Under the pieces are notes generated by a model. The model was given only the letters and a program-made list of their open reading frames with translations, was not told where the DNA came from and made no database searches. Source: Caccovivens sp964594865 (GTDB lineage Bacteria > Bacillota > Clostridia > Christensenellales > UBA1242). From it: a DNA stretch of 46,704 bases. The position numbers and the translations under genes were made by a program. Shown here piece by piece: positions 13,409 to 21,587 of this stretch. Location of the stretch: the NCBI GenBank assembly GCA_964594865.1, contig CAZQMZ010000006.1, forward strand, positions 1 to 46,704, read 5' to 3'. The first letter of the stretch is position 1. The number at the start of each line of letters is the position of its first letter.

Positions 13409-13777
13409 ATGATTACAGTTAAAGATAAGAACAAAGAAAGAGAAATCCGTCATGCCAGAGTGAGAAAAAAGATTTCTGGCACTGCAGAAACTCCAAGACT
13501 TTGTGTTAACAGAAGTAACTGCAATATCTATGCTCAAATCATTGATGATGTTAAGGGTGTGACCATCGTTTCTGCTTCAACCCGTGAAAAAGAAATTGCT
13601 GAAAAAGTCGCTGGAAAAACCAAAACAGAATCGGCAAGAATTGTCGGAGAAATCATCGGGGAACGCGCAAAAACAAAAAAGATTAAAAGCGTTGTTTTTG
13701 ACAGAGGTGGATATTTATACACCGGACGCGTTAAGGCACTTGCTGACGGTGCAAGAGCATCAGGGCTCAAATTTTAG
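13409..13777 (+). CDS. rplR: 50S ribosomal protein L18
   Basis: 122 aa. With L5 it carries 5S rRNA into the central protuberance. Recognised by RHARVRKKISGTAETPRLCV NRSNCNIYAQIIDD and the C-terminal VVFDRGGYLYTGRVKALADG ARASGLKF. Ribosome binding site aggagg, 7 bases from the ATG. Confidence 0.98.
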   Translation: MITVKDKNKEREIRHARVRKKISGTAETPRLCVNRSNCNIYAQIIDDVKGVTIVSASTREKEIAEKVAGKTKTESARIVGEIIGERAKTKKIKSVVFDRGGYLYTGRVKALADGARASGLKF

Positions 13778-13786
13778 GAGGACATA

Positions 13787-14335
13787 ATGGCTGAAGAAAT
13801 TAAGAAGAAAAAAGAAGATAGACCAAACAACAATCGTCGTGAAAGACCAGCAAAACGCGAAGATGACGGCTTTGACAAAAGACTTGTTCATGTTCGTCGT
13901 GTAAACAAGGTTGTCAAGGGCGGACGCACAATGCGTTTCTCTGCACTTGTCGTTGTTGGGGATGGCAAAGGTAAGGTTGGACTTGGTTTAGGCAAGGCTA
14001 ATGAAGTTCCAATCGCCATTGACAAAGCATCGGTTGTTGCGAAAAAGAATATGAAGCCAATTGCCATTGTGGACGGAACAATTCCTCATGAAATTGTTGG
14101 AAAATTTGGCTCAACAAGCATTCTTATGATGCCAGCGCCTGTTGGTCATGGTGTTATCGCCGGCGGTGCTGCCCGTGCAGTTTTGGAAGTTGCTGGGGTT
14201 AAGAACATCGTCACAAAAATCCATGGTTCCACCAACAGAATCAATGTTGTGAGAGCAACAATGAATGGGCTTCTTTCACTTAAAACAAGGGAAGAGATTG
14301 CCGCTCGCCGTGGCAAAAGTCCTGAAGAAATTTAA
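13787..14335 (+). CDS. rpsE: 30S ribosomal protein S5
   Basis: 182 aa, with a charged N-terminal extension of about 25 residues (KKKEDRPNNNRRERPAKRED). Core: KRLVHVRRVNKVVKGGRTMR FSALVVVGDGKGKVG, then GHGVIAGGAARAVLEVAGVK and STNRINVVRATMNGL. S5 helps translational accuracy with S4 at the mRNA entry side. Confidence 0.98.
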   Translation: MAEEIKKKKEDRPNNNRRERPAKREDDGFDKRLVHVRRVNKVVKGGRTMRFSALVVVGDGKGKVGLGLGKANEVPIAIDKASVVAKKNMKPIAIVDGTIPHEIVGKFGSTSILMMPAPVGHGVIAGGAARAVLEVAGVKNIVTKIHGSTNRINVVRATMNGLLSLKTREEIAARRGKSPEEI

Positions 14336-14347
14336 TCGGAGGCGACA

Positions 14348-14536
14348 ATGAAAAAAGAAAAGAAATTGAGAGTAACTTGGGTGCGAAGTGCCATTGGTTA
14401 CAACAAAAACCAAATGAAAATCATTGAGGCGCTTGGCTTTAAGAAACTCAATCAAACAAGAATTCTGCCAGACAACGAGAGTGTTCGTGGAAGTTTGCAT
14501 CATGTTGCACATCTTGTTGAAGTGGTTGAAGAGTGA
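14348..14536 (+). CDS. rpmD: 50S ribosomal protein L30
   Basis: 62 aa, standard. Signature LRVTWVRSAIGYNKNQMKII EALGFKKLNQTRILPDN; near its C-terminus the family's HVAHLV segment is clear. It sits between rpsE and rplO as in other Firmicutes, with cggaggcg as ribosome binding site. Confidence 0.96.
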   Translation: MKKEKKLRVTWVRSAIGYNKNQMKIIEALGFKKLNQTRILPDNESVRGSLHHVAHLVEVVEE

Positions 14537-14544
14537 GGTGTTAT

Positions 14545-14994
14545 ATGAAACTTGAAAATCTTAAACCTGCAGAAGGTTCAACCACGAAAAAAGTTCGTGT
14601 TGGACGCGGAATTGGTTCTGGAATTGGCAAAACTTCTGGCAAAGGTCACAAAGGACAAAATGCAAGAAGTGGTGGCGGAGTCAAGGCTGGCTTTGAAGGG
14701 GGAAACATCCCTCTTATTCGCAAAGTGCCAATTCGTGGTTTCAACAACAAAAACTTCAAGAAAGCGTATTCCACAGTGAATGTTGGCGACCTTGAAATTT
14801 TTGAACCAAACACAGAAATAACAGAAGAACTTTTGTATCAAACAAGAGTTGTTGGCAAAAGACAACCATATGGTTTGAAAGTTTTGGGAGATGGAAACAT
14901 AACAAAACCTCTCACAATTAAAGCACAAAAGGCAACCAAGTCTGCAATTGAAAAAGTCAAGAAAGCAGGCGGAAAAATTATAATTGAAGACTGA
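14545..14994 (+). CDS. rplO: 50S ribosomal protein L15
   Basis: 149 aa. A late 50S assembly protein spanning several 23S domains. MKLENLKPAEGSTTKKVRVG then the Gly-rich GRGIGSGIGKTSGKGHKGQN and ARSGGGVKAGFEGGNIPLIR (residues 20-60) are diagnostic. The ATG at 14545 is preferred because gaggtg lies 7 bases ahead; an in-frame GTG at 14533 inside the rpmD end would add four non-conserved residues. Confidence 0.96.
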   Translation: MKLENLKPAEGSTTKKVRVGRGIGSGIGKTSGKGHKGQNARSGGGVKAGFEGGNIPLIRKVPIRGFNNKNFKKAYSTVNVGDLEIFEPNTEITEELLYQTRVVGKRQPYGLKVLGDGNITKPLTIKAQKATKSAIEKVKKAGGKIIIED

Positions 14995-15006
14995 TTGTTT
15001 ATTGCA

Positions 15007-15015
15007 TGATATAAT
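15007..15015 (+). promoter_or_regulatory. Possible internal extended -10 promoter before secY
   Basis: TGATATAAT (TG, one base, TATAAT) in the 44-base rplO-secY gap, without a convincing -35. It could give SecY extra expression independent of the long operon. Chance occurrence in AT-rich DNA is possible. Confidence 0.35.
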
Positions 15016-15038
15016 CTTTCAAAAAAAGGGAGTAAATT

Positions 15039-16337
15039 ATGTTTAAAACTCTTATAAACGCCTTTAAAATCAAAGACCTAAGAAAGAAAATTCTCATCAC
15101 TCTTGGACTTTTGATTTTGTATAGAGTGGGATGTGCTCTCGTTTGCCCGGGGTTCGACTTGTCGAGCGCGATAAGTGATTCTGATTCAGGCGGGGTGACA
15201 TTTTTCTCTCTTATGAATATGCTGTCGGGTGATGCTCTTTCCAATGGATCCATACTTGCGCTGGGTGTTTCGCCGTATATCACCGCTTCGATTGTCATAC
15301 AACTTTTGACTGTGGCAATTCCTTCACTTGAAAGATTGTCAAAGCAAGGTGAGGACGGAAAAAGAAAAATCAAATTATACACTCGAATTTGTGCTCTTGT
15401 GTTGGCACTTGCGCAGGCAATTGGAATTGTTGTAAGTTTCCAAGACTATATCAACACTGACTATTTGAATCTTCCAATATGGCTGATTTCAGTAGGAATT
15501 ATTTTGATTTTGACGGCTGGCGGAATGTTCACAGTTTGGCTTGGAGAAAAAATCACAGACATTGGTGTTGGAAATGGCATGAGTTTGTTGATTTTTGTCG
15601 GAATTATCTCATCTTCAGCAAGTGCGCTCGAAGAAGCTATTTCTGGAATTAGCACAAACCCTGAAATCATTTGGATGATCATCGTCTATCTTGTTGCGCT
15701 TGTGCTTATCTTTGGCCTTATTGTTTTCATTGACAACTCTGAAAGACGCGTGGGTGTGAAATATGCAAAACAGATCAAAGGAAGAAGAATGTATGGCGGT
15801 CAAGACACATTCATTCCAATCAAATTGAATGCTTCTGGCGTTATGCCAATCATTTTTGCAACATCACTTCTCACTTTGCCACAACTTGTTATGAGCATTG
15901 TTCCTTCATGGTCTAATGCGCTTGATTGGTATCAAACACGTCTCGGCACGGACTCTTGGGTTTACATTGTGGTTTTGGCGATTTTGATTTTTGCATTTGC
16001 TTTCTTCTATGCACAAATCACATTCGATACGGATGACATTTCAAGACGTTTGCAGCAACAGGGTGGATTCATTCCGGGGATAAGACCGGGTAAAACGACA
16101 TCAGAATATCTCAAAAAGATCTCTCACAGAGTAACGCTTTTTGGTGCAGTGTTCTTGGCGTTCATTGCTTTGATTCCATCTTTGACATTCAAGGCAATTG
16201 ATGACTATACTCTCACAACGCTTATCAATGCGTTCTCAACAACGGGGCTGATGATCATAGTTTCAGTTGCATTGGAATTTGACAAAACTTTGGAAGCGCA
16301 AATGCTTATGAGAAACTATAAAGGTTTCTTGAATTGA
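15039..16337 (+). CDS. secY: Protein translocase subunit SecY
   Basis: 432 aa with ten predicted membrane spans, the channel of the Sec translocase. Features: N-terminal FKIKDLRKKILITLGLLILY RVG, plug region after it, the conserved GVSPYITASIVIQLLTVAIP near residues 74-93, a cytoplasmic loop with RRMYGGQDTFIPIKLNASGV MPIIFA, and the C5 region RRLQQQGGFIPGIRPGKTTS EYL. Standard position between L15 and adenylate kinase. Ribosome binding site gggag. Confidence 0.97.
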   Translation: MFKTLINAFKIKDLRKKILITLGLLILYRVGCALVCPGFDLSSAISDSDSGGVTFFSLMNMLSGDALSNGSILALGVSPYITASIVIQLLTVAIPSLERLSKQGEDGKRKIKLYTRICALVLALAQAIGIVVSFQDYINTDYLNLPIWLISVGIILILTAGGMFTVWLGEKITDIGVGNGMSLLIFVGIISSSASALEEAISGISTNPEIIWMIIVYLVALVLIFGLIVFIDNSERRVGVKYAKQIKGRRMYGGQDTFIPIKLNASGVMPIIFATSLLTLPQLVMSIVPSWSNALDWYQTRLGTDSWVYIVVLAILIFAFAFFYAQITFDTDDISRRLQQQGGFIPGIRPGKTTSEYLKKISHRVTLFGAVFLAFIALIPSLTFKAIDDYTLTTLINAFSTTGLMIIVSVALEFDKTLEAQMLMRNYKGFLN

Positions 16338-16393
16338 CAAAAAATTTGACCCAATTCAGGTCGTTAAATAAAGAAGATTTACCAGGAGGATTT

Positions 16394-17014
16394 ATGAAGA
16401 TAATTTTACTTGGTGCACCATTTTCTGGAAAGGGGACACTTGCAAGAAAGATTCAAGCAGATTTTGCTTTGATGCAAATTTCAACAGGTGACCTCTTTCG
16501 TGAAAATATAAAAAATGGAACAGCTGTTGGCAAATTGGCAAAGACTTACATGGACAAAGGTCAACTTGTTCCGGACAGCGTCACAGTTGAAATGTTGAAA
16601 GAGCGCATTTCAAGAGATGATTGCAAAAAAGGATTCATCTTGGACGGTTTTCCAAGAACTTTGGCCCAAGCCGAAGAACTTGAAAAACTGACAAAGATTG
16701 ACGCTGTGATTCAATTGGATGTTCCGTTTGATGAAATCAGACGACGAGCATTGGGCAGGAGAACATGTTCTAAATGTGGTGAAATTTACAACACCTCCTC
16801 CTATAACAAAACCACTTGCGAGAAATGCGGTTCACCACTGTTCCAAAGAGATGACGATAATTTGGAAACAGTCAACAATCGTCTGGAAGTTTATGAAAAA
16901 CAAACAGCACCACTCATAGACTTCTACGCTGATAGGCTGTTTTCTGTTCAAGGTAAAGAAACCCCAGAACAGACATACGAGCCTGTGAAAAACTTTTTAA
17001 AAGGGAAAGTATGA
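16394..17014 (+). CDS. adk: Adenylate kinase, zinc-lid type
   Basis: 206 aa. Converts AMP + ATP to 2 ADP. P-loop GAPFSGKGT (residues 7-15; usually GAPGAGKGT, so Phe-Ser replaces Gly-Ala), AMP-binding STGDLFREN and GFPRTLAQAEEL, and a LID with CSKC and CEKC pairs (about residues 128-131 and 148-151) forming the Gram-positive zinc site. The start at 16394 follows aggagga; the longer frame starting inside the secY end has no ribosome binding site. The stop overlaps map (ATGA). Confidence 0.96.
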   Translation: MKIILLGAPFSGKGTLARKIQADFALMQISTGDLFRENIKNGTAVGKLAKTYMDKGQLVPDSVTVEMLKERISRDDCKKGFILDGFPRTLAQAEELEKLTKIDAVIQLDVPFDEIRRRALGRRTCSKCGEIYNTSSYNKTTCEKCGSPLFQRDDDNLETVNNRLEVYEKQTAPLIDFYADRLFSVQGKETPEQTYEPVKNFLKGKV

Positions 17015-17781
17015 TTCAAAAAACACCTGCGGAAATTGTCCTAATCAAAAAAGCGTGCGAACTCACTCGGGACGCACTTGTCTATGCAAAAACGCTGATA
17101 AAACCAGGAATTTCCACTTTTGATCTTGACAAATCCTTAGAAAAGTTTATAATAGATAGTGGTGGGTCACCGGCATGCCTTGGCTATGAAGGATATCCAG
17201 CAGCAACATGCATTTCAGTGAATGAAATGGTGGTGCATGGAATTCCAAGCAAGGAAATTGTGCTTAAAGAAGGTGACATAGTCAGCATCGACATTGTTGT
17301 TGCATACAAGGGATATCATGGCGATGCTGCAAGAACCTATCCTGTCGGCAAAGTTTCGGCGGAGAAAGAAAAACTTATGCGCGTGACCAAAGAGTGCTTT
17401 TTCAAGGGGATTGAAAACTTGCGAATTGGTGACCGTCTGGGAAAACTTTCAAATGCCATTCAAACTCATGCGGAAAGTAACGGATTTTCGGTTGTCCGAG
17501 AACTTTCGGGACATGGAATAGGTCGAAGAATGCATGAAGCACCATCGGTTCTCAACTACGGCAAGCCAACCGATGGACCAATCATCACAGAAAACGCAGT
17601 TTTAGCAATCGAGCCAATGATTAATGCGGGCAAAAAAGAGATTGGAATGCTGAGAGATGGCTGGGGGATTGTGACGCGTGACGGAAAACCTTCTGCGCAT
17701 TACGAAAACACTGTGCTTTTCACTCGAAATGGCTTGGAAATCTTGACCTTGGAGGAAGATGATGAATATCATACAAGGTGA
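17011..17781 (+). CDS. map: Methionine aminopeptidase, type I
   Basis: 256 aa. Removes the N-terminal Met from nascent proteins. The five metal ligands are recognisable: Asp in SIDIVVAYKGYHGDAARTY (two Asp), His in ELSGHGIGRRMHEAP, Glu in AIEPMIN and Glu in HYENTV near the C-terminus; the substrate His is in VVHGIPS. No N-terminal extension. Overlaps adk by 4 bases and the following KOW gene by about 20. Confidence 0.97.
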   Translation: MIQKTPAEIVLIKKACELTRDALVYAKTLIKPGISTFDLDKSLEKFIIDSGGSPACLGYEGYPAATCISVNEMVVHGIPSKEIVLKEGDIVSIDIVVAYKGYHGDAARTYPVGKVSAEKEKLMRVTKECFFKGIENLRIGDRLGKLSNAIQTHAESNGFSVVRELSGHGIGRRMHEAPSVLNYGKPTDGPIITENAVLAIEPMINAGKKEIGMLRDGWGIVTRDGKPSAHYENTVLFTRNGLEILTLEEDDEYHTR

Positions 17782-18034
17782 TGTTGTCATTGCTCTTGCG
17801 GGAAAAGAGAAAAATCAAATTTTTGTTGTGCTGGCTGTCGATGAGAAATATTGCTATCTCGTTGATGGTGCCCGACTTAAACTCTCAAAACCGAAGAAAA
17901 AGAGCCTAAAACATGTTCAGAAGGCTTCAAAAATGAAGTTTGATGTGAAAAAACTTCAATCTGGACAAGAAAATGTCAATGCGGCAATCAGAAAATTTTT
18001 AAAGGAGTGTCTTTTATGTCGAAAGAAGATGTGA
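17762..18034 (+). CDS. KOW-domain RNA-binding protein (L14e-like)
   Basis: About 90 aa. Residues 3-45 form a KOW-type SH3 barrel (IIQGDVVIALAGKEKNQIFV then VDGARLKLSKPKKKSLKHVQ), followed by a Lys-rich tail. Similar small KOW proteins sit between map and infA in many Clostridia and Bacilli, and are annotated as L14e/L6e-like; their role is not established. ATG 17762 is 6 bases after ggagg; ATG 17759 directly before it is too close. The 3' end overlaps infA by 19 bases, so the genes are probably coupled. Confidence 0.85.
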   Translation: MNIIQGDVVIALAGKEKNQIFVVLAVDEKYCYLVDGARLKLSKPKKKSLKHVQKASKMKFDVKKLQSGQENVNAAIRKFLKECLLCRKKM

Positions 18035-18237
18035 TTGAATTTGAAGGAAAAGTGATTGAAGTTTTGCCAAGTATGACCTTCAAGGTTGAACTGACAAACG
18101 GACATGTTATCACAGCGTATATTTCTGGAAAACTCAGACAAAACTTCATTCGCATAATTGAAGGCGACAAAGTGAAAATTGAAATGAGCCCATATGACCT
18201 TTCAAAAGGACGCATAACTTGGAGAGAAAAGGGTTAA
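18016..18237 (+). CDS. infA: Translation initiation factor IF-1
   Basis: 73 aa, standard. OB-fold protein that occupies the A site during initiation. MSKEDVIEFEGKVIEVLPSM and GDKVKIEMSPYDLSKGRITW RE are diagnostic; LRQNFIRIIEGD replaces the commoner MRMHFIRILPGD. The ATG follows aaggagtgtctttt; an upstream in-frame GTG is unlikely because it overlaps that site. Confidence 0.96.
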   Translation: MSKEDVIEFEGKVIEVLPSMTFKVELTNGHVITAYISGKLRQNFIRIIEGDKVKIEMSPYDLSKGRITWREKG

Positions 18238-18249
18238 AAGGAGAAAACA

Positions 18250-18366
18250 ATGAAAGTTAGAGCATCGGTTAAACCTATGTGTGACAAATGTAAAGTCATC
18301 AAAAGAGATGGAAAAGTTATGGTGATTTGCTCAAAGAGCAAAAAACACAAACAAACACAAGGCTAA
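18250..18366 (+). CDS. rpmJ: 50S ribosomal protein L36 (zinc-binding form)
   Basis: 38 aa, too short to appear in most open-frame lists. The translation reads MKVRASVKPMCDKCKVIKRD then GKVMVICSKSKKHKQTQG. The Cys11-x2-Cys14...Cys27...His33 zinc ligands of the C+ form are present. Ribosome binding site aaaggag 6 bases before the ATG; position between infA and rpsM is the family's usual one. Confidence 0.95.
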   Translation: MKVRASVKPMCDKCKVIKRDGKVMVICSKSKKHKQTQG

Positions 18367-18480
18367 ACCAAAATCAAAAAATTAAATGCGAGATTGAGTG
18401 TGAGGGAAAATCTCGTTATGGCAAGGTCAACTTGCAAAAACACAAAATCAAAAGGATAGACCTCAAAAGGAGAAAAATTT
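18367..18480 (+). promoter_or_regulatory. 114-base gap before rpsM with two small hairpins
   Basis: Longest gap within the superoperon after the leader. CGAGATT (18389-18395) pairs with AATCTCG (18409-18415) and GCAAG (18421-18425) pairs with CTTGC (18431-18435). It may be an mRNA site for ribosomal protein feedback (S4 controls the alpha operon in other bacteria), but no known class is recognisable. The rpsM ribosome binding site aaaggag ends it. Confidence 0.4.
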
Positions 18481-18858
18481 ATGGCAAGAATTGCTGGTGT
18501 CGACCTTCCTAGAGAAAAAAGATTGGAATATGGTTTGACTTACATCTATGGAATTGGCGTTAAGACTTCTCAAAAAATTTGTGAAGAAACGGGAATTTCA
18601 ATGGATATTCGCGTGAAAGATTTGACAGAAGACCAAGTCGCTAAACTCAGAAACTACATCGAACACAATCTTATGGTGGAAGGTGAACTTAAATCAAAAG
18701 TTAGCATGAATATCAAGAAACTCAACGAAATTGGGTGCTATCGTGGTATTCGTCACAGAAAAGGACTTCCTGTTCGTGGACAAAGCACAAAAAATAACGC
18801 TCGAACAAGAAAAGGTCCAAAGAAAATCGTGAGCGGAAGCTCTAAGAAAGGTAAGTAA
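18481..18858 (+). CDS. rpsM: 30S ribosomal protein S13
   Basis: 125 aa. S13 contacts the P-site tRNA and forms intersubunit bridges with the 50S. MARIAGVDLPREKRLEYGLT YIYGIG opening and CYRGIRHRKGLPVRGQSTKN NARTRKGP near the C-terminus are diagnostic. First gene of the alpha part of the cluster. Confidence 0.98.
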   Translation: MARIAGVDLPREKRLEYGLTYIYGIGVKTSQKICEETGISMDIRVKDLTEDQVAKLRNYIEHNLMVEGELKSKVSMNIKKLNEIGCYRGIRHRKGLPVRGQSTKNNARTRKGPKKIVSGSSKKGK

Positions 18859-18868
18859 GAGGTGAAGT

Positions 18869-19279
18869 ATGGCAAGCAATAAACAAACATCAAAAAAGAA
18901 AAATGTCAAAACTCGCAAAAGAGTTTCAAAAAACATTGAAAAAGGTCAAGTTCACATCACAACTTCCTTTAACAACAACATAATTGTTTTCACTGACATG
19001 CAAGGGAATGTCATATCCTCTTGCTCGTCTGGAAGACTTGGACTTAAAGGGTCAAAGAAAAGCACACCTTTTGCTGCTCAAACTTGTGTTGAACAAGCAG
19101 GCAAAGTTGCGCTTGACAATGGCATGAAATCAGTGGAAGTGTATGTCAAAGGTCCAGGCAACGGCAGAGAAAGTGCAATCAGAGTGCTTTCAACACTTGG
19201 TTTCAATGTAACATTAATCAAGGATGTTTCGCCAATCGCGCATAACGGTTGCAGACCTCCAAAGAGAAGAAGAGTTTAA
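18869..19279 (+). CDS. rpsK: 30S ribosomal protein S11
   Basis: 136 aa. Sits on the 30S platform next to the mRNA exit. GQVHITTSFNNNIIVFTDMQ GNVISSCSSG near residues 26-55 and KGPGNGRESAIRVLSTLGFN followed by HNGCRPPKRRRV at the end identify it. The Lys-rich first 20 residues are variable in the family. Confidence 0.98.
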   Translation: MASNKQTSKKKNVKTRKRVSKNIEKGQVHITTSFNNNIIVFTDMQGNVISSCSSGRLGLKGSKKSTPFAAQTCVEQAGKVALDNGMKSVEVYVKGPGNGRESAIRVLSTLGFNVTLIKDVSPIAHNGCRPPKRRRV

Positions 19280-19293
19280 AAGGAGAAAAAGTT

Positions 19294-19914
19294 ATGGCAA
19301 GAACAATCGAACCAGATTGCCGTCAGTGTCGAAGAGAAGGGCGTAAACTCTTCCTTAAAGGCGAAAGATGCACAACAAAAAAATGTGCGTTTGAAAGAAG
19401 ACCTGTCATTCCTGGACAACACGGTGCATCAAGAAAGAGAGTGACAGAATATGGACTTCAACTTCGCGAAAAACAAAAAGTTAAAAGAATGTATGGCATT
19501 TTGGAAAAACAATTTCAAAAGTATTATGAAGATGCAGCGCGCATGAAGGGTGCGACTGGTGAAAATATGCTTTCACTTATCGAAAGAAGACTTGACAATG
19601 TGATCTATCGCATGGGTATTGGTGCATCAAGAGCGCAATGTCGTCAAATCGTCAACCATGGACATGTTTGTGTGAATGGAAAACGCGTGAATATTGCATC
19701 ATACAGAGTTAAAGCAGGTGATGTAATCACAGTGAAAGAGAACAAACAAGACCTTGAAATGTTCAAGGAACTTAAAGGCATGAAAATTGTTATGCCAAAA
19801 TGGTTGGAATTCAACAGCGACACATTAACAGGCAAAATTCTTGCACTTCCAACGCGAGAAGATATTGACGGCGACATCAAAGAACAACTGATTGTCGAGT
19901 TGTATTCGAGATAA
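19294..19914 (+). CDS. rpsD: 30S ribosomal protein S4 (zinc-binding form)
   Basis: 206 aa. Primary 16S rRNA binder, accuracy factor, and in many bacteria a repressor of its own operon. N-terminal zinc region: Cys at residues 9 and 12 (CRQC) and 26 and 31 (CTTKKC). The S4 RNA-binding domain lies at about residues 97-160 (LIERRLDNVIYRMGIGASRA). The ATG at 19294 follows aaaggag; a longer frame from inside rpsK has no ribosome binding site. Confidence 0.97.
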   Translation: MARTIEPDCRQCRREGRKLFLKGERCTTKKCAFERRPVIPGQHGASRKRVTEYGLQLREKQKVKRMYGILEKQFQKYYEDAARMKGATGENMLSLIERRLDNVIYRMGIGASRAQCRQIVNHGHVCVNGKRVNIASYRVKAGDVITVKENKQDLEMFKELKGMKIVMPKWLEFNSDTLTGKILALPTREDIDGDIKEQLIVELYSR

Positions 19915-19928
19915 GGAGGATTAAATTT

Positions 19929-20879
19929 ATGGAAATGGAAAAACCAAGAATCACTTGTGAAGAAACAGACAATGGAACTTTTGCGCGTTTTGTTGTTGAA
20001 CCACTTGAAAAAGGATATGGTGTAACTCTTGGAAACTGCATGAGAAGAACATTACTCTCATCTCTTCCAGGTTCAGCACCTATCGCTTTCAGAATTGCAG
20101 GCGTGGCACACGAATTTTCAACACTTCGTGGGGTTACGGAAGATGTTGTTGACATCGTTTTGAATTTGAAAGGGTTGGCAGTTAAGTGCACAAACCAAGA
20201 AAGCAATTTTATAACATATCTCAGATTGCGCAAAAAGGGTGCGGGCGAAGTTACAGCAAAAGATTTTGAAAGTAACGACCAAGTTGAAGTTCTCAATCCA
20301 GATCTTCACATCTGCACAATGGACGAAGGTGCGGTTTTGGATATGGATATCATGATCGGCAACGGTCGTGGATATGTTTCAAGTGAAGACAACAAGTCAA
20401 AATATGACGACATTGATTTCATTGCAATGGACAGCATATTCTCACCTGTCAAAAAAGTTAATTTTGAAGTGGGAACAACCCGTGTTGGAAACAGCATTGA
20501 CTATGACAAACTCACTTTGGAAGTGACAACAAATGGCACAACATCTGCTCGCGAAATTGTCAGCCTTGCAGGCAAAATTATCAATGAACATGTCAACTTG
20601 TTCATTGAACTTTGCGCAGAAATGAGCAATATGTCAATTTTGGTTTCCAAAGAAGAAGATCAACAAGTGAAACTTATGGAACTTCCAATCGAAGAAATGG
20701 ATCTTTCAGTTCGTTCATACAACTGCTTGAAGAGAGCTGGAATTAACACAGTTCAAGATCTTCTCAAAAAATCTAAGAACGACATGTTCAAAGTTCGCAA
20801 CCTTGGAGCGAAGTCTGTTGAAGAAGTCATCCAAAAACTTGAAAGTTATGGTTTGAGCCTTCGCAAAGACGAAGAATAA
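19929..20879 (+). CDS. rpoA: RNA polymerase alpha subunit
   Basis: 316 aa. Residues 1-230 are the dimerising N-terminal domain (FARFVVEPLEKGYGVTLGNC MRRTLLSSLPG). A short linker leads to the C-terminal domain at about 250-316, which contacts UP elements and activators (LSVRSYNCLKRAGINTVQDL and RNLGAKSVEEVIQKL). Slight shortening of the C-terminus relative to some families; all core motifs are present. Confidence 0.98.
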   Translation: MEMEKPRITCEETDNGTFARFVVEPLEKGYGVTLGNCMRRTLLSSLPGSAPIAFRIAGVAHEFSTLRGVTEDVVDIVLNLKGLAVKCTNQESNFITYLRLRKKGAGEVTAKDFESNDQVEVLNPDLHICTMDEGAVLDMDIMIGNGRGYVSSEDNKSKYDDIDFIAMDSIFSPVKKVNFEVGTTRVGNSIDYDKLTLEVTTNGTTSAREIVSLAGKIINEHVNLFIELCAEMSNMSILVSKEEDQQVKLMELPIEEMDLSVRSYNCLKRAGINTVQDLLKKSKNDMFKVRNLGAKSVEEVIQKLESYGLSLRKDEE

Positions 20880-20955
20880 TAGGCTTGCGAGTGGAAGTAA
20901 GATCAAAAAATAAAAATAAAATCTGGGCAAAAAGCCCAAAGAGGAGAAAAAAGTT

Positions 20956-21465
20956 ATGGCTAACGATAAATTAGGCAGACCTTCAAAAGAAAGGAAAGCG
21001 ATGCTTCGCGGTCAAGTTTCAACATTTCTTTGGAATGGAAAAATTGAAACAACTCTTGCAAAGGCAAAATCCACTGCAAGAATTGCTGAAAAAATTATCA
21101 CTCTTGCCATGAACACATATCTTGACACAGTCAAAGTGCAAAAAGATGTCAAAGGTGCTGATGGAAAGAAAGTCAAAAAGCAAGTGCTTAATGACGGTCC
21201 AAAGAAGTTGGCTGCAAGAAAGAAAATCATGAGTTATGTGTATGATTTGCAAGAACAGAGAAAGCCAAAAGAGAGCAAAGAAGCTTTCAATGCACGTATT
21301 GAAGGGATCAATCATCCACTTTTGGAAAAGATTTTTAATGTTTATGCACCAAAATATGCAGAGCGCGCAAAGACATCTGGACAAGGTGGTGGATATACAC
21401 GCATCATCAAACTTGGCACTCGTCGTGGTGACGCAGCTCAAATGGCAATTTTGGAATTGGTATAA
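20956..21465 (+). CDS. rplQ: 50S ribosomal protein L17, long form
   Basis: 169 aa against about 120 in E. coli or Bacillus. The N-terminal domain (KLGRPSKERKAMLRGQVSTF LWNGKIETTLAKAKSTARIA EKIITLA) is normal. Residues 55-125 carry a charged insertion (TVKVQKDVKGADGKKVKKQV onward). The family ending RIIKLGTRRGDAAQMAILEL is intact. Long L17 forms are known in several Clostridia. It closes the superoperon; a terminator follows. The 76-base gap before it holds a TGGGC-AAAAA-GCCCA hairpin (20924-20938). Confidence 0.95.
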   Translation: MANDKLGRPSKERKAMLRGQVSTFLWNGKIETTLAKAKSTARIAEKIITLAMNTYLDTVKVQKDVKGADGKKVKKQVLNDGPKKLAARKKIMSYVYDLQEQRKPKESKEAFNARIEGINHPLLEKIFNVYAPKYAERAKTSGQGGGYTRIIKLGTRRGDAAQMAILELV

Positions 21466-21495
21466 TCAATTTTTGAATTGATTGTGTTTTTCTAT

Positions 21496-21530
21496 AAAAA
21501 ATTTCTCATTTTTTGAGAGATTTTTTTATT
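21496..21530 (+). terminator. Terminator of the ribosomal superoperon
   Basis: AAATTTCTCA / TGAGAGATTT stem with T-rich loop followed by a T-run, 30 bases after the rplQ stop. Confidence 0.8.
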
Positions 21531-21587
21531 TTATATTCTTTTAAAGAATGTAGTGGCTAAGAGTGCCAGATTTTCATATAAATAAAT

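Noticed and set aside
16416..16440. Defective P-loop in adenylate kinase
   Set aside because: GAPFSGKGT differs from GAPGAGKGT only at two non-ligand positions; Gly, Lys and Thr needed for phosphate binding are kept.
18327..18512. 61-codon frame overlapping rpmJ and rpsM
   Set aside because: Out of frame with both ribosomal genes and without a start signal; the gap is better read as untranslated.
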